55,811 nucleotides of DNA. It comes from Achromobacter mucicolens (lineage in GTDB: Bacteria; Pseudomonadota; Gammaproteobacteria; Burkholderiales; Burkholderiaceae_B). Positions 26,526-35,977 of this stretch are shown here, piece after piece. The number at the start of each line of letters is the position of its first letter. The stretch's first letter is position 1. The notes below the pieces were generated by a model that was not told where the DNA came from, ran no database searches, and saw nothing but the letters and a program-made list of their open reading frames with translations. The DNA is taken from positions 1 through 55,811 of the forward strand of contig NZ_CADIJP010000028.1 in assembly GCF_902859725.1 (NCBI RefSeq), in the 5' to 3' direction. A program made the translations under genes and the position numbers.

Positions 26526-27924
26526 TGCGGCCCGTCCAACCCGATACCGCCGTGCGCGCGATGATCAGCAGATCCATCCGGAACGTCCAATGCTGGATGT
26601 AGTAGATGTCGTGTTCGACGCGGTCGCTCATCTTGCGCAGCGTGTCGGTCTGGCCGCGAAAGCCGTTGACCTGCGCCCAGCCGGTGATGCCCGGCTTGAC
26701 GCGATGGCGCATCATGTAGCGCTGCACCAGGTCCTTGTACATTTCGTTGTGCTCCAGCGCATGCGGGCGCGGGCCCACCACCGACATGTCGCCCATCAGC
26801 ACGTTCAGGAACTGCGGCAGCTCGTCCAGGCTGGTGCGGCGCAGGAAACCGCCGATGCGCGTGACGCGGCTGTCATTGCGCGTGGCTTGCGTGACCACGC
26901 CCTGTTCCTGGTGCACGGTCATGGTGCGGAACTTGTAGACGTGGAACACCTTGCCGTCCACGCCCAGACGCGGCTGCGTGAAAAAGACCGGGCCGCGCGA
27001 GGTCAGCTTGATCAGCAAGGCCACGGTCAGCATCACGGGCGCCAGGCCAATCAGCGCGCACAGCGCAAAGCTGCGGTCGAAGGCCTCCTTGGCCCAGCCG
27101 CGCACGCCGGCGGCCGGCAGACTGTTCAACTGGATCGCGGGCAGCCCCAGGAATTCGCCGATGCGATGGCCCAGCAACTGAATGGACATGACATCGGGAA
27201 TCCAGCGGATGTCCACCAGGTCGTTGCGCAGGTGATAGAGCACCTCGCGCAACTCCTGGCCGGCTTCCATCGGCAGCACGATCCAGATTTCGCGCACGTT
27301 GTTTTCGCGCACGAAGGTGGTCAGGTTGTCCAGGTCATGCAGACGGCGGACCTGCGGCGGCAGGATCTCATGCGGTTCGGCGTAGATCCCCGATATCTGG
27401 TAGCCGGCCTCGCGGTACTTTTCCACGCGGCGCCACATGTCGTGGCCCAGCGCGCCAAAGCCCACCAGCAGCACGCGCTTCTTGTCCATGCCACGATCGC
27501 GCGCCGCGCCCAGCGCCGCATACACGGCGATGCGCACGCCGGCCAGCGCCAGCGCCGTCATGCCGAACCAGGTTGCAGCCCATAAGCGGGATATCGCGCC
27601 GGTCTGGTGCATGAGAAAACTGACGAAGATGCCCAACGCGAACACGGTGGCCCACGCAGCCAGGCTGCGCACCACCAGATCGGTCAGGAGGCGTCCGCGC
27701 CACGACACATACAGGCGGAAGGCCGGGAAGATCGCGATCGCACCCAGGCCGCAAAGGTAGATCAGGAACAGATGAATCTGCGGAGGATCCGTCAAGGCCT
27801 CTTCCGAGAATTTCAAACCGGTGGCAGTCAGGCCGCAGGTGATGACGATCGCGGCGTCGAGCAAGCGATACAGATAGCTTGCTCCGCTGAACCTTGCCGA
27901 CGTGTCCGTTTGGGACGGGTCCAT
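26515..27924 (-). CDS. wcaJ: Undecaprenyl-phosphate glucose phosphotransferase (WcaJ type)
   Basis: A 469-residue polyprenyl-phosphate hexose-1-P transferase. Residues 15-135 contain four to five hydrophobic helices, followed by a CoA-binding-like domain (KRVLLVGFGALGHDMWRRV). The C-terminal catalytic part has RGPVFFTQPRLGVDGKVF, VYKFRTM, LRRTSLDELPQFLNVLMG and SVVGPRPHA. It starts the repeat unit by placing glucose-1-P or a similar sugar on undecaprenyl phosphate. ATG 27924 is preceded by AGGAG. First gene of the minus-strand exopolysaccharide operon. Confidence 0.95.
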   Translation of the reverse strand: MDPSQTDTSARFSGASYLYRLLDAAIVITCGLTATGLKFSEEALTDPPQIHLFLIYLCGLGAIAIFPAFRLYVSWRGRLLTDLVVRSLAAWATVFALGIFVSFLMHQTGAISRLWAATWFGMTALALAGVRIAVYAALGAARDRGMDKKRVLLVGFGALGHDMWRRVEKYREAGYQISGIYAEPHEILPPQVRRLHDLDNLTTFVRENNVREIWIVLPMEAGQELREVLYHLRNDLVDIRWIPDVMSIQLLGHRIGEFLGLPAIQLNSLPAAGVRGWAKEAFDRSFALCALIGLAPVMLTVALLIKLTSRGPVFFTQPRLGVDGKVFHVYKFRTMTVHQEQGVVTQATRNDSRVTRIGGFLRRTSLDELPQFLNVLMGDMSVVGPRPHALEHNEMYKDLVQRYMMRHRVKPGITGWAQVNGFRGQTDTLRKMSDRVEHDIYYIQHWTFRMDLLIIARTAVSGWTGRNVY

Positions 27925-28166
27925 CGCGCACTCCTGTTCGGGGGGAAGCACCCTGCGGCAAGCAACGACTGTGCAGTGCCGCAAAGCATGTGGCTACCGA
28001 CAAAATCTTATTGAGAGCGCAACTCACCCGAAACCTCCAAACGATGTAGGAGAAGGCTTAGGGCATCCGTCGAATGTGCGGGACTAGGAAAAGCGTGTGG
28101 AATGTCGCAACCCGTTACGCATCGGGCTCCTTTCCAAGCAACGAAGTCATTCACAGTGGATTCGCC
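27925..28166. other. Divergent promoter region of the exopolysaccharide locus
   Basis: 242 bases between wcaJ and wza, which point away from each other; both long operons must start here. No strong sigma-70 pair is visible; TAAGAT on the minus strand near 28010 is a possible -10. The frame open before wza (from 28074) looks non-coding. Confidence 0.5.
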
Positions 28167-29303
28167 ATGACTACACTTTTCGGAACGTTGAGCCGAGCCA
28201 TAGCCGCTATCGCGCTCGTGTCTTCGCTGAGCGCTTGCGCCTTGTCTCCCGGCATGACGTTCAGCGCCAATCAACTCGCGGATCCGCTGGACCCGAACTC
28301 CAAGGCTGTCATCAAGGAAATCACGCCGTCGCTGGTGCTCGATGAGCAGCGCGCGCGTGAAGCGCTGCTCGACAACGAAGGCATTGGCCACCTGGTTGGC
28401 AAGCCCGGTCCCTACCTCATCGGGCCTGGAGACATCCTGTCGATCGTCGTGTGGGATCACCCCGAACTCGTGCTTCCGACGCAAACCTACGCCATCGGAT
28501 CAGGGGCAACGGAATTAGCCATCGGGGATACCGCCTCGGGCATTCCGGGCTATACGGTCTCATCCACTGGATATATCCAGTTTCCGTATACGGGACTGCT
28601 GAAAGTGGCGGGGTTGACTGAACTTCAGGCGCGCAATCTCATAGTCAATAGTTCGGGCAAGTACATACAGGACCCGCAGATCACCGTACGCGTTCTGGGA
28701 TTTCGCAGCAAGCGCATCTTCGTCGATGGCGAGGTAACGACGCCGGGTACGGTTGCGATCAACGATGTTCCCATGACCCTGTTGGAAGCGCTCAACAGGG
28801 CCGGAGGCATTCTGCCTACCGGCGACCGCAGTGCGGTCTATGTGATCCGCGATGGCCGTCGTACTCGCGTGAACCTTCCCGCGCTGATCGAGCGCGGCCA
28901 GGATCTGAACCAGGTCATGCTCAAGGCAGGGGACATCGTGAGAGTCACGCCGCGCGACGACAGCAAGGTGTTCGTGATGGGCGAAGTCTTCCTGCCCGGC
29001 GCCTCGGTCATGCGCGATGGCCGCATGTCGCTGACCGAAGCACTGGGCCTGGCGGGCGGGCCGAACCAGCTCACGGCCGACCCTTCGCAAATTTTCGTCG
29101 TGCGCGCCACGGAGGAGGCAAAGCCTTTGGTCTACCACTTGAACGCCGCGTCGCCGCAAGCCCTTGCGGTAGGCGCGAAGTTTGAATTGCAACCCAAAGA
29201 CGTCGTGTTCGTGGATACGGCCAGCCTGGTGCGGTGGAACCGCTTCATCAGCAACCTGTTCCCGAGCGCGCAAACCGTACAGACCGTCAAGTCCATCGAT
29301 TAG
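28167..29303 (+). CDS. wza: Polysaccharide export outer-membrane lipoprotein (Wza)
   Basis: A 378-residue protein, the size of E. coli Wza (379). The signal peptide ends in the lipobox SLSAC with Cys24. The poly_export domain begins at PYLIGPGDILSIVVWDHPEL. SLBB-type repeats follow (RIFVDGEVTTPGTVAI, VFVMGEVFLPGASVM). The C-terminal VRWNRFISNLFPSAQ is the amphipathic helix that forms the outer-membrane pore in Wza. It starts the plus-strand arm, followed after 65 bases by wzc. Confidence 0.95.
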   Translation: MTTLFGTLSRAIAAIALVSSLSACALSPGMTFSANQLADPLDPNSKAVIKEITPSLVLDEQRAREALLDNEGIGHLVGKPGPYLIGPGDILSIVVWDHPELVLPTQTYAIGSGATELAIGDTASGIPGYTVSSTGYIQFPYTGLLKVAGLTELQARNLIVNSSGKYIQDPQITVRVLGFRSKRIFVDGEVTTPGTVAINDVPMTLLEALNRAGGILPTGDRSAVYVIRDGRRTRVNLPALIERGQDLNQVMLKAGDIVRVTPRDDSKVFVMGEVFLPGASVMRDGRMSLTEALGLAGGPNQLTADPSQIFVVRATEEAKPLVYHLNAASPQALAVGAKFELQPKDVVFVDTASLVRWNRFISNLFPSAQTVQTVKSID

Positions 29304-29368
29304 TCCGCCTGAAAAACCCGCCTTTGGGGGCGCCGCAACCGCGGCGGCGCCCTCTCCTGGAGAGCTGC

Positions 29369-31630
29369 ATGTCGTTGCCCATCGAATCGTTCGAGCCGTC
29401 AGTACCGGCCCGTCAGCAGGAAACCCCCTTGTCGTCCCACGTGGACGCCATTTTTTCCAACCGCTGGATGATCATTGCGATCACCCTGTTTGCGTTTCTC
29501 GGCGCGCTGGCCTACGTGATGGTGACGCCGTCGGTCTATTCGGCTGACATCATCGTGCAGGTCGAGGAGGAGCTCCCGAACGGGCAGGCGAGAAGCCTGC
29601 TGGGCGATGTGTCGTCGATGTTCGACACCAAGGCGGAAACGTCCGGCGAAATGGAAGTGCTGCGTTCGCGCATGGTCGTCGGTCCCGCGGTCGACAAGTT
29701 CCTGCTCTACATCCACGCCAAGCCGCGCTATTTCCCCGTGGTGGGCGAGTGGCTCGCGCAGCGCTATGAAAGCCTGCCTTATCCGTCCGGTTTGCCGCGC
29801 GGCGGCTATGCGTGGGGCGGCGAGACCATCGCGATCTCGCAACTGGACGTGCCCAACGAATGGCTGGGCAAGCCGTTTCGCCTGACCACGCTGGGCGAAG
29901 GCCGCTACACGCTTAGCGACAAGCTGACCGGCGCAACGTTCACCGGCACGGTGGGCAAGCCCGAACGCTTCCTGCTGCCGGGCGGCGGCGCCATGGACGT
30001 GCATGTCGACGCGTTGTCGGGCCGTCCGGGCACCGAGTTCACGGTGTCGCGCAGCTCGCGGCTGGCGGCCATCGAGAACGTGCAGTCGCACATGGGCATC
30101 TTTGAACGCGGCCGCGCCTCGGGCGTGATCGGCGTCACGCTGGAGGGCAACGATCCGGCGCTGACGACCGCGGTGCTGAACCAGATCGGCCAGGAATACG
30201 TGCAGCAGAACGTGAACCGCAAGTCGGCCCAGGCCGAGAAGTCGCTGGTGTTCCTGGAGCAGCAGCTGCCGCAACTGAAGGCCGAGCTCGACGCCGCGGA
30301 AACCAAGTACAACCAGTTGCGCAACAAGCGCGGCACGATCGACCTGAGCGAGGAAGCCAAGCTGATCCTCGCGCAGTCGGTGGACGCGCAGACCCGCGTG
30401 ATGGAACTGCGCCAGAAGCGCCAGGAACTGATCACACGCTTTGCGCCGACGCACCCGAGCATCGTGGGCATCGACCGCCAGATCGCATCGCTGACGGGCG
30501 ACGTCAACCGCCTGGGCAACAACATCAAGCAGCTGCCCGATCTGGAACAGGATGTGGTGCGCCTGGTGCGCGACGTGCGCGTCAACACCGAGCTGTACAC
30601 GGCGCTGCTCAACAACACGCAACAGCTCAAGCTGATCCGCGCCGGCAAGGTGGGCAACGTGCGCATCCTGGATGCGGCCGTGCAGCCCGACAAGCCGGTG
30701 CGTCCGAAGGCCGCGATCATCATTGGCGTGGCCACCGCGGCTGGCCTGATCTTCGCCATCCTGTGCGCGTTCGTGCGCAACGCCCTGTTCGGCGGCCTGT
30801 CCGAGCCGGAAGACGTCGAGCGCCATACCGGCCTGCCGGTGCTGGCGGCCATTCCGTACAGCGACGTGCAGGACAAGCTCTGGCGCCGCAGCCGGCGCAA
30901 GAACGCCACCGTGCCCGCGCTGCTGGCCCAGAGCCAGGGCAACTCGCCACCGATCGAAAGCTTGCGGTCGTTCCGCAACGTGCTGCAGGCCTCGCTGCGC
31001 CAGTCGGCCAACAACATGGTCATGTTTACGGGGCCGGTGGCGGGCGTGGGTAAATCCTTCCTGTCGGCAAATTTTGCCTTCATCCAGGGTGGCGTCGGCA
31101 AGCGCGTGCTGCTGATCGATGCCGACTTCCGCAAGGGCCAGCTCAACCGCTACTTCGGCGTGCCCAAGGAAGATGGCCTGTTCGAAGTGCTGACCGGCAC
31201 GATCCCGCTCAGCCGCGTCAGAAAGCACAGCGTGTCCGAGGGCGTGGACTTCATCGCCACGGGTGCCGTGACCTTCGACCCGTCCGAGCTGCTGGCCTCG
31301 CCCGTCTTCGGCGAAACCCTGCGGGAACTGGCCACGCAGTACGACATGGTGATCCTGGACACGGCGCCCGTGCTGTCCTCGCCCGACGCGGCCGTGGTCG
31401 GCACGCACGCCGCGGCCGTCATGGTGGTGGTGCGGTCCGGCATGAACACGGTGGGCGAGATCCGCGAGACGGCCAAGCGCCTGATCCAGGCGGGCGCCCC
31501 GGTGGACGGCGTGCTCTTCAATGGCTTGAAGCTGATGCCGGAACGCTTTGGCTTCCGGTCCAAGTACGGCGGTTATCGCTACTCCCGTGCGGCGTACTAC
31601 GGTGATTTCAAACACAACGGTCCCAAGTGA
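29369..31630 (+). CDS. wzc: Tyrosine autokinase / polysaccharide co-polymerase (Wzc)
   Basis: A 753-residue inner-membrane protein. The Wzz-type periplasmic domain lies between transmembrane helices at about 33-52 (WMIIAITLFAFLGALAYVMV) and 448-470. The cytoplasmic BY-kinase has Walker A GPVAGVGKS (about 555-563), Walker A' VLLIDADFR (about 580) and Walker B MVILDTAPV (about 660). The C-terminal tyrosine cluster is YGGYRYSRAAYY. GGAGAG precedes the ATG; the upstream open frame is non-coding. It controls chain length and export with Wza. No Wzb phosphatase gene is found in the locus. Confidence 0.95.
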   Translation: MSLPIESFEPSVPARQQETPLSSHVDAIFSNRWMIIAITLFAFLGALAYVMVTPSVYSADIIVQVEEELPNGQARSLLGDVSSMFDTKAETSGEMEVLRSRMVVGPAVDKFLLYIHAKPRYFPVVGEWLAQRYESLPYPSGLPRGGYAWGGETIAISQLDVPNEWLGKPFRLTTLGEGRYTLSDKLTGATFTGTVGKPERFLLPGGGAMDVHVDALSGRPGTEFTVSRSSRLAAIENVQSHMGIFERGRASGVIGVTLEGNDPALTTAVLNQIGQEYVQQNVNRKSAQAEKSLVFLEQQLPQLKAELDAAETKYNQLRNKRGTIDLSEEAKLILAQSVDAQTRVMELRQKRQELITRFAPTHPSIVGIDRQIASLTGDVNRLGNNIKQLPDLEQDVVRLVRDVRVNTELYTALLNNTQQLKLIRAGKVGNVRILDAAVQPDKPVRPKAAIIIGVATAAGLIFAILCAFVRNALFGGLSEPEDVERHTGLPVLAAIPYSDVQDKLWRRSRRKNATVPALLAQSQGNSPPIESLRSFRNVLQASLRQSANNMVMFTGPVAGVGKSFLSANFAFIQGGVGKRVLLIDADFRKGQLNRYFGVPKEDGLFEVLTGTIPLSRVRKHSVSEGVDFIATGAVTFDPSELLASPVFGETLRELATQYDMVILDTAPVLSSPDAAVVGTHAAAVMVVVRSGMNTVGEIRETAKRLIQAGAPVDGVLFNGLKLMPERFGFRSKYGGYRYSRAAYYGDFKHNGPK

Positions 31631-31651
31631 ACGCCACCCGGAGAAACTGGC

Positions 31652-33049
31652 ATGCACGGAACTTTTGGCTGGGACACGCCGCAGATTCTGGATGCGGTTT
31701 TCAAGGCCTACGACATACGGGGAACAGTACCGGACGAATTGGATGCAAGGTTTGCCCATAGCCTGGGGATGGCGGTGGGCGCCAAGGCCCACGAGCAGGG
31801 GGTGCGGTCGATCGTGGTGGGCCGCGATGGCAGGCTGAGCAGCGTCGAATTGTCCGCGGCGCTGCAGGCGGGGCTGCGTTCGGCGGGCATGCACGTCATC
31901 GATATCGGCATGGCGACCACGCCGATGGTGTATTTCACGACCCGGCTGATGGACACCGGCACCGGCATTGCGGTGACGGGCAGCCATAACCCGCCCACGC
32001 ACAACGGCTTCAAGATCGTGATGGAGGGCGGTTCGTTGTACGGCGAGGGCCTGACGGCGCTGCGCGATGCGATGCGCCAGCCGATCGATTCGGCGCCGGT
32101 GCCCGGCGGGCGCACACAGATGCAGATCACGCCCTGCTATGCGGCGCGCCTGGTGGGCGACATCCGCATGGCGCGGCCCATGAAGATCGCCATCGATTGC
32201 GGCAGCGGGGTGGCGGGCGCGGTGGCGCCGGGGCTCTTTCGGGCGCTTGGCTGCGAGGTCACCGAACTGTTCTGCGAAGTGGACGGCTCTTTTCCGGGGC
32301 ATCACCCGGATCCGGCCGATCCCCACAACCTGCAGGACCTGATCTATTGCCTGCGCTATTCGGATTGCGAGGTGGGTCTGGCGTTCGACGGCGACGGCGA
32401 CCGGCTGGGCGTGGTGACAAAATCGGGACAGATCATCTGGCCGGATCGCCAACTGATCCTGTTCGCCCGCGACGTGCTGGCGCGCAACCCGGGCGCCGAG
32501 GTGATCTACGACGTGAAATGCAGCCGCCATGTGGCCCGCGCCATCACCGAGGCGGGCGGCAAGGCGACCATGTGGAAGACAGGGCATTCCCTGATCAAGG
32601 CCAAGATGCGCGAGTCGGGAGCGCTACTTGCTGGAGAGATGAGCGGCCACATTTTCTTCAAGGAGCGCTGGTATGGCTTTGACGACGGCATCTACGCCGC
32701 CGCCCGCCTGCTGGAAATCCTCTCGTCGGCGCCGGACCCCTCGGCTTTGCTGGAAAGCTTGCCGCAGTCCTGCGCCACCCCCGAATTGAAACTGGAGACC
32801 ACGGAAGGCGTCGAGCTTGTTCAGGCGCTGCGCGACCAAGGGGAATTCCCCGGCGCAGTGTCGATCAACGAGCTCGACGGGATCCGTGTGGATTACGCGG
32901 ATGGCTTCGGCCTTGCGCGACCGTCCAACACCACGCCAACGGTGGTACTCCGGTTCGAAGGAGACAACGTGGCCGCGCTGGCTCGTATCGAGGAGGACTT
33001 TCGCAAGGCGTTCAAGCGCATTGCACCTCACATTCGTTTACCGTTCTAA
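31652..33049 (+). CDS. manB: Phosphomannomutase/phosphoglucomutase
   Basis: A 465-residue alpha-D-phosphohexomutase. The phospho-serine is Ser111 in TGSHNPP. The Mg-binding loop is FDGDGDR (about 245-251) and the sugar-binding loop GEMSGHIFF is near 328. It converts mannose-6-P to mannose-1-P, feeding ManC, and probably also glucose phosphates, as AlgC does. It follows wzc by 21 bases. Confidence 0.95.
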   Translation: MHGTFGWDTPQILDAVFKAYDIRGTVPDELDARFAHSLGMAVGAKAHEQGVRSIVVGRDGRLSSVELSAALQAGLRSAGMHVIDIGMATTPMVYFTTRLMDTGTGIAVTGSHNPPTHNGFKIVMEGGSLYGEGLTALRDAMRQPIDSAPVPGGRTQMQITPCYAARLVGDIRMARPMKIAIDCGSGVAGAVAPGLFRALGCEVTELFCEVDGSFPGHHPDPADPHNLQDLIYCLRYSDCEVGLAFDGDGDRLGVVTKSGQIIWPDRQLILFARDVLARNPGAEVIYDVKCSRHVARAITEAGGKATMWKTGHSLIKAKMRESGALLAGEMSGHIFFKERWYGFDDGIYAAARLLEILSSAPDPSALLESLPQSCATPELKLETTEGVELVQALRDQGEFPGAVSINELDGIRVDYADGFGLARPSNTTPTVVLRFEGDNVAALARIEEDFRKAFKRIAPHIRLPF

Positions 33050-33062
33050 GGAGCATCACGCG

Positions 33063-34730
33063 ATGGGAAAGGCTCAACAGGCGATTGAGGCGTTAAGGGC
33101 AGACTCCGGACTGGCAAACAGCCCCGAGTGGATGGCTTTCGCGCAGGCTGCGCAGAATGCCGAACTGGACGCCAGTGCGCTCAAGGTGATCGAGGCGGCA
33201 GGGTTGTGCGTGGACCTGACCATGCAGCGCCAGTCGCCGTCGCTGGACGGCGCGGGAATGGCGCTGCTGCAGGCGCGCGGACTGGAAGAGGCGCGCCGCG
33301 CGCTGTTTGCCGGGGAACCGGTCAACTGGACTGAAAACCGCGCGGCATGGCATACCGCGCTGCGCGCGGGACGCACGCGCGAACAGCCCGAAGGGCAGGA
33401 CGCGGATTCCGTCTGCGAGTATTCGCGCATGACCGACTTTGTGCGGCGCGTGGACCAGACGGCGGACTTCTCCACCGTCCTGCACATCGGTATCGGCGGC
33501 AGCGACTGGGGCCCGCGCCTGGCGGTGCAGGCCTTCGGCGGACCGCTGCAGCGCCGGCAGATCCGCTTTGTCTCCAACATCTGCGGCCATGCGTTCCATG
33601 ACGCCGTGGCCGGGCTGGACCCGCGCCGCACGCTGGTGGTGGTGTCGTCCAAATCCTTCACCACGACGGAAACGCTGCATAACGCCCGCGCCGCCATTGC
33701 ATGGCTCAAGCAGGGCGGCGTGGCCGACGTGTCCGACCATCTGGCGGCCGTCACCGCCAACGCGCCGGCCGCGCGCGCGCTGGGTGTGCCGTCCAGCCAG
33801 GTCTTCAAGATGTGCGACTGGGTGGGCGGGCGCTATTCCGTCTGGTCGGTGGCCGGCCTGTCCATCGCGTTGACGGTGGGCGTGGACGTGCTGATCGGCA
33901 TGCGCGCGGGCGCCGAGGCGATGGACCAGCATTTCCTGCAGACGCCGTTCGCGGCCAATGCGCCGGTGCAACTGGCGCTGGCCGGGCTGATCAATTGCAG
34001 CGTGCTGGGATTCAACTCGCTGAACGTCGCGGCCTACAGCGGGCGCCTCTTGCACCTGGTGACCTATCTGCAGCAGCTGGAGATGGAATCGCTGGGCAAG
34101 CGGGTCGCGGGCGATGGCGCGGCGGTCGGCGTGCCGACGGCGCCCATCATCTGGGGCATGCCGGGCACCGACGGCCAGCACACGTTCTTCCAGTGGCTGC
34201 ATCAAAGCGAGGAAGGCGCGCCGGTCGACTTCATCGCCAGCCTGCAAGGGCATGCCGACAGCCCCGATGCGCATCGCATGCTGCTGGCCAACTGCCTTGC
34301 GCAGCGCCAGGCGCTGTTGCGCGGCAAGAGCCTGGAGCAGGCGATGCTGGACGTGGCGCACATCGACAACCAGGAGCGCGCGCTGACGTTGGCGCAGCAC
34401 ATGGTGCATCCGGGCGGCCGGCCGTCGACGCTGATCGTCCTGCGCCAGCTCGATCCGCGCAGCCTGGGCGCGCTGCTGGCCCTGTACGAGCACAAGGTGT
34501 TCGTGCAGAGCGTGGTCTGGGGCATCAACCCCTTCGACCAATACGGCGTGGAACTGGGCAAGCGGCTTGCCAGCGGCATCGAGCGCGAGCTGGCGGTGCC
34601 GGTGTCGGCGGGCGTGGTCGACTGGGGCCATGATGCCTCCACGTCGTACTGGATCGACCGCTACCGCAGCCATGCGCAGGCCCCGCGTCCCCGCCATGCG
34701 TGGGTGCCGGGCATGGCGGCCCATCTCTGA
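33063..34730 (+). CDS. pgi: Glucose-6-phosphate isomerase
   Basis: A 555-residue isomerase of glucose-6-P and fructose-6-P, close to E. coli Pgi in size (549). Signature segments are HIGIGGSDWGPRLAV, VVSSKSFTTTETL and NPFDQYGVELGKRLA. ATG 33063 has AAGGAG 8 bases upstream; the frame open from 32817 overlaps manB and is not used. Being inside this operon it balances hexose phosphates for sugar-nucleotide synthesis and may be the main Pgi of the cell. Confidence 0.96.
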   Translation: MGKAQQAIEALRADSGLANSPEWMAFAQAAQNAELDASALKVIEAAGLCVDLTMQRQSPSLDGAGMALLQARGLEEARRALFAGEPVNWTENRAAWHTALRAGRTREQPEGQDADSVCEYSRMTDFVRRVDQTADFSTVLHIGIGGSDWGPRLAVQAFGGPLQRRQIRFVSNICGHAFHDAVAGLDPRRTLVVVSSKSFTTTETLHNARAAIAWLKQGGVADVSDHLAAVTANAPAARALGVPSSQVFKMCDWVGGRYSVWSVAGLSIALTVGVDVLIGMRAGAEAMDQHFLQTPFAANAPVQLALAGLINCSVLGFNSLNVAAYSGRLLHLVTYLQQLEMESLGKRVAGDGAAVGVPTAPIIWGMPGTDGQHTFFQWLHQSEEGAPVDFIASLQGHADSPDAHRMLLANCLAQRQALLRGKSLEQAMLDVAHIDNQERALTLAQHMVHPGGRPSTLIVLRQLDPRSLGALLALYEHKVFVQSVVWGINPFDQYGVELGKRLASGIERELAVPVSAGVVDWGHDASTSYWIDRYRSHAQAPRPRHAWVPGMAAHL

Positions 34731-34742
34731 CGGAGCATCGAC

Positions 34743-35795
34743 ATGCCGGACACGCACGTGCTGGTGACGGGCGGCGCAGGGTATATCGGCACCCACACGC
34801 TGGTGGCGATGATCGCCGCCGGCCTGCGGCCGCTGGTGCTGGACAACTTCAGCAACGGCAGCCGCGAGGCCGTGCGCCGCGTGGAGCAGCTTTGCGGCAC
34901 GCCGATCCCGCTGGTCGAGGGCGACATCCGTTCGCCCGGGCTGGTGGCCGGCGTGCTGGCGCAGGCGGCGGCGCGGGGCATGCCCGTGCAGTCGGTGCTG
35001 CACCTGGCCGGCTGCAAGGCGGTGGGCGAATCGGTGGCGAACCCGCTCAAGTATTACGACAACAACGTGCAGGGTTCGCTCGTCCTCTTGCGCACCATGC
35101 GTGAGGCGGGCGTGTCGCGGCTGGTGTTCAGCTCGTCGGCCACGGTGTATGGCGAACCGCAATACCTGCCGTTCACCGAGGCCCATCCGCTGGCGCCGGC
35201 CAATCCCTATGGCCGCACCAAGCTGATGGTCGAGGAAATGCTGAAGGACGTATGCGTGGCCGATCCCGCGTTCAGCGCCGTCACGCTGCGCTACTTCAAT
35301 CCCATCGGCGCGCATCCCAGCGGATTGATCGGCGAGAGCCCGCGCGACCTGCCCAACAATCTCTTTCCGTTCATCACGCAGGTGGCGGTGGGCCGCCAGC
35401 CGTTTCTGCGCGTGTTCGGCGACGACTACGACACGCCCGACGGCACCGGTGTGCGCGATTACCTGCACGTCATGGATCTGGCACGCGGCCATGTGCAGGC
35501 GCTGACCTATGCGGACACCCATCCGGGGTTCGTGGCGGTCAACCTGGGAACGGGGCAGGGCACCAGCGTGCTGGAACTGGTGCACGCGTTCGAGCGCGTC
35601 AATGGCTGCCAGATTCCGCTGCGCGTCCTGCCGCGGCGTCCGGGCGATGTCGAGCGCATGTGGGCCGATCCGGCGCTGGCAGCGTCGCTGTTGGGCTGGA
35701 CCAGCACGCACGGCGTGGACGCCATGTGCGCGGACGGGTGGCGCTGGCAGCAGGGCAATCCGCAGGGCTACGAGGTCGAGCCGGCAACGGCATAA
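34743..35795 (+). CDS. galE: UDP-glucose 4-epimerase
   Basis: A 350-residue SDR epimerase interconverting UDP-glucose and UDP-galactose. The NAD site is VLVTGGAGYIGTHTL (about 6-20). The catalytic residues are in FSSSATVYG and NPYGRTKLM. LRYFNPIGAHPSG and DGTGVRDYLHVMDLARGH are GalE signatures. Last gene of the plus-strand arm, 12 bases after pgi; it gives UDP-galactose for the repeat unit. Confidence 0.96.
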   Translation: MPDTHVLVTGGAGYIGTHTLVAMIAAGLRPLVLDNFSNGSREAVRRVEQLCGTPIPLVEGDIRSPGLVAGVLAQAAARGMPVQSVLHLAGCKAVGESVANPLKYYDNNVQGSLVLLRTMREAGVSRLVFSSSATVYGEPQYLPFTEAHPLAPANPYGRTKLMVEEMLKDVCVADPAFSAVTLRYFNPIGAHPSGLIGESPRDLPNNLFPFITQVAVGRQPFLRVFGDDYDTPDGTGVRDYLHVMDLARGHVQALTYADTHPGFVAVNLGTGQGTSVLELVHAFERVNGCQIPLRVLPRRPGDVERMWADPALAASLLGWTSTHGVDAMCADGWRWQQGNPQGYEVEPATA

Positions 35796-35977
35796 CCCCA
35801 ACGCCATATCGGATGACTTTCGGCCTGCGCGCCAGAGCGGTTACAGTTGACGGAATTATTGCGAAGCAGCATTGCCCGGAGCTTTGCCCCGGGGGCTTCG
35901 CACCGTCAGCGAGGCAAACCCATGTTCGTTATCCATCCTACTGCCGGAACCGCCGGCTCCGTGTCCGGAGTCCGGCA

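Noticed and set aside
27991-28001. GTCGGTAGCCA on the minus strand in the wcaJ leader resembles the RfaH ops element GGCGGTAGYNT.
   Set aside because: It differs at two defined positions, including the second G, and RfaH control is mainly known from Gammaproteobacteria; a chance match is likely.
29399-32587. A 1062-codon open frame antisense to wzc and manB.
   Set aside because: High-GC codon bias keeps this frame open. Its product is His/Arg/Gln-rich low-information sequence, while both sense genes have complete motifs.
33093-35807. A 904-codon open frame antisense to pgi and galE.
   Set aside because: Same high-GC shadow effect; the sense genes carry intact catalytic motifs.
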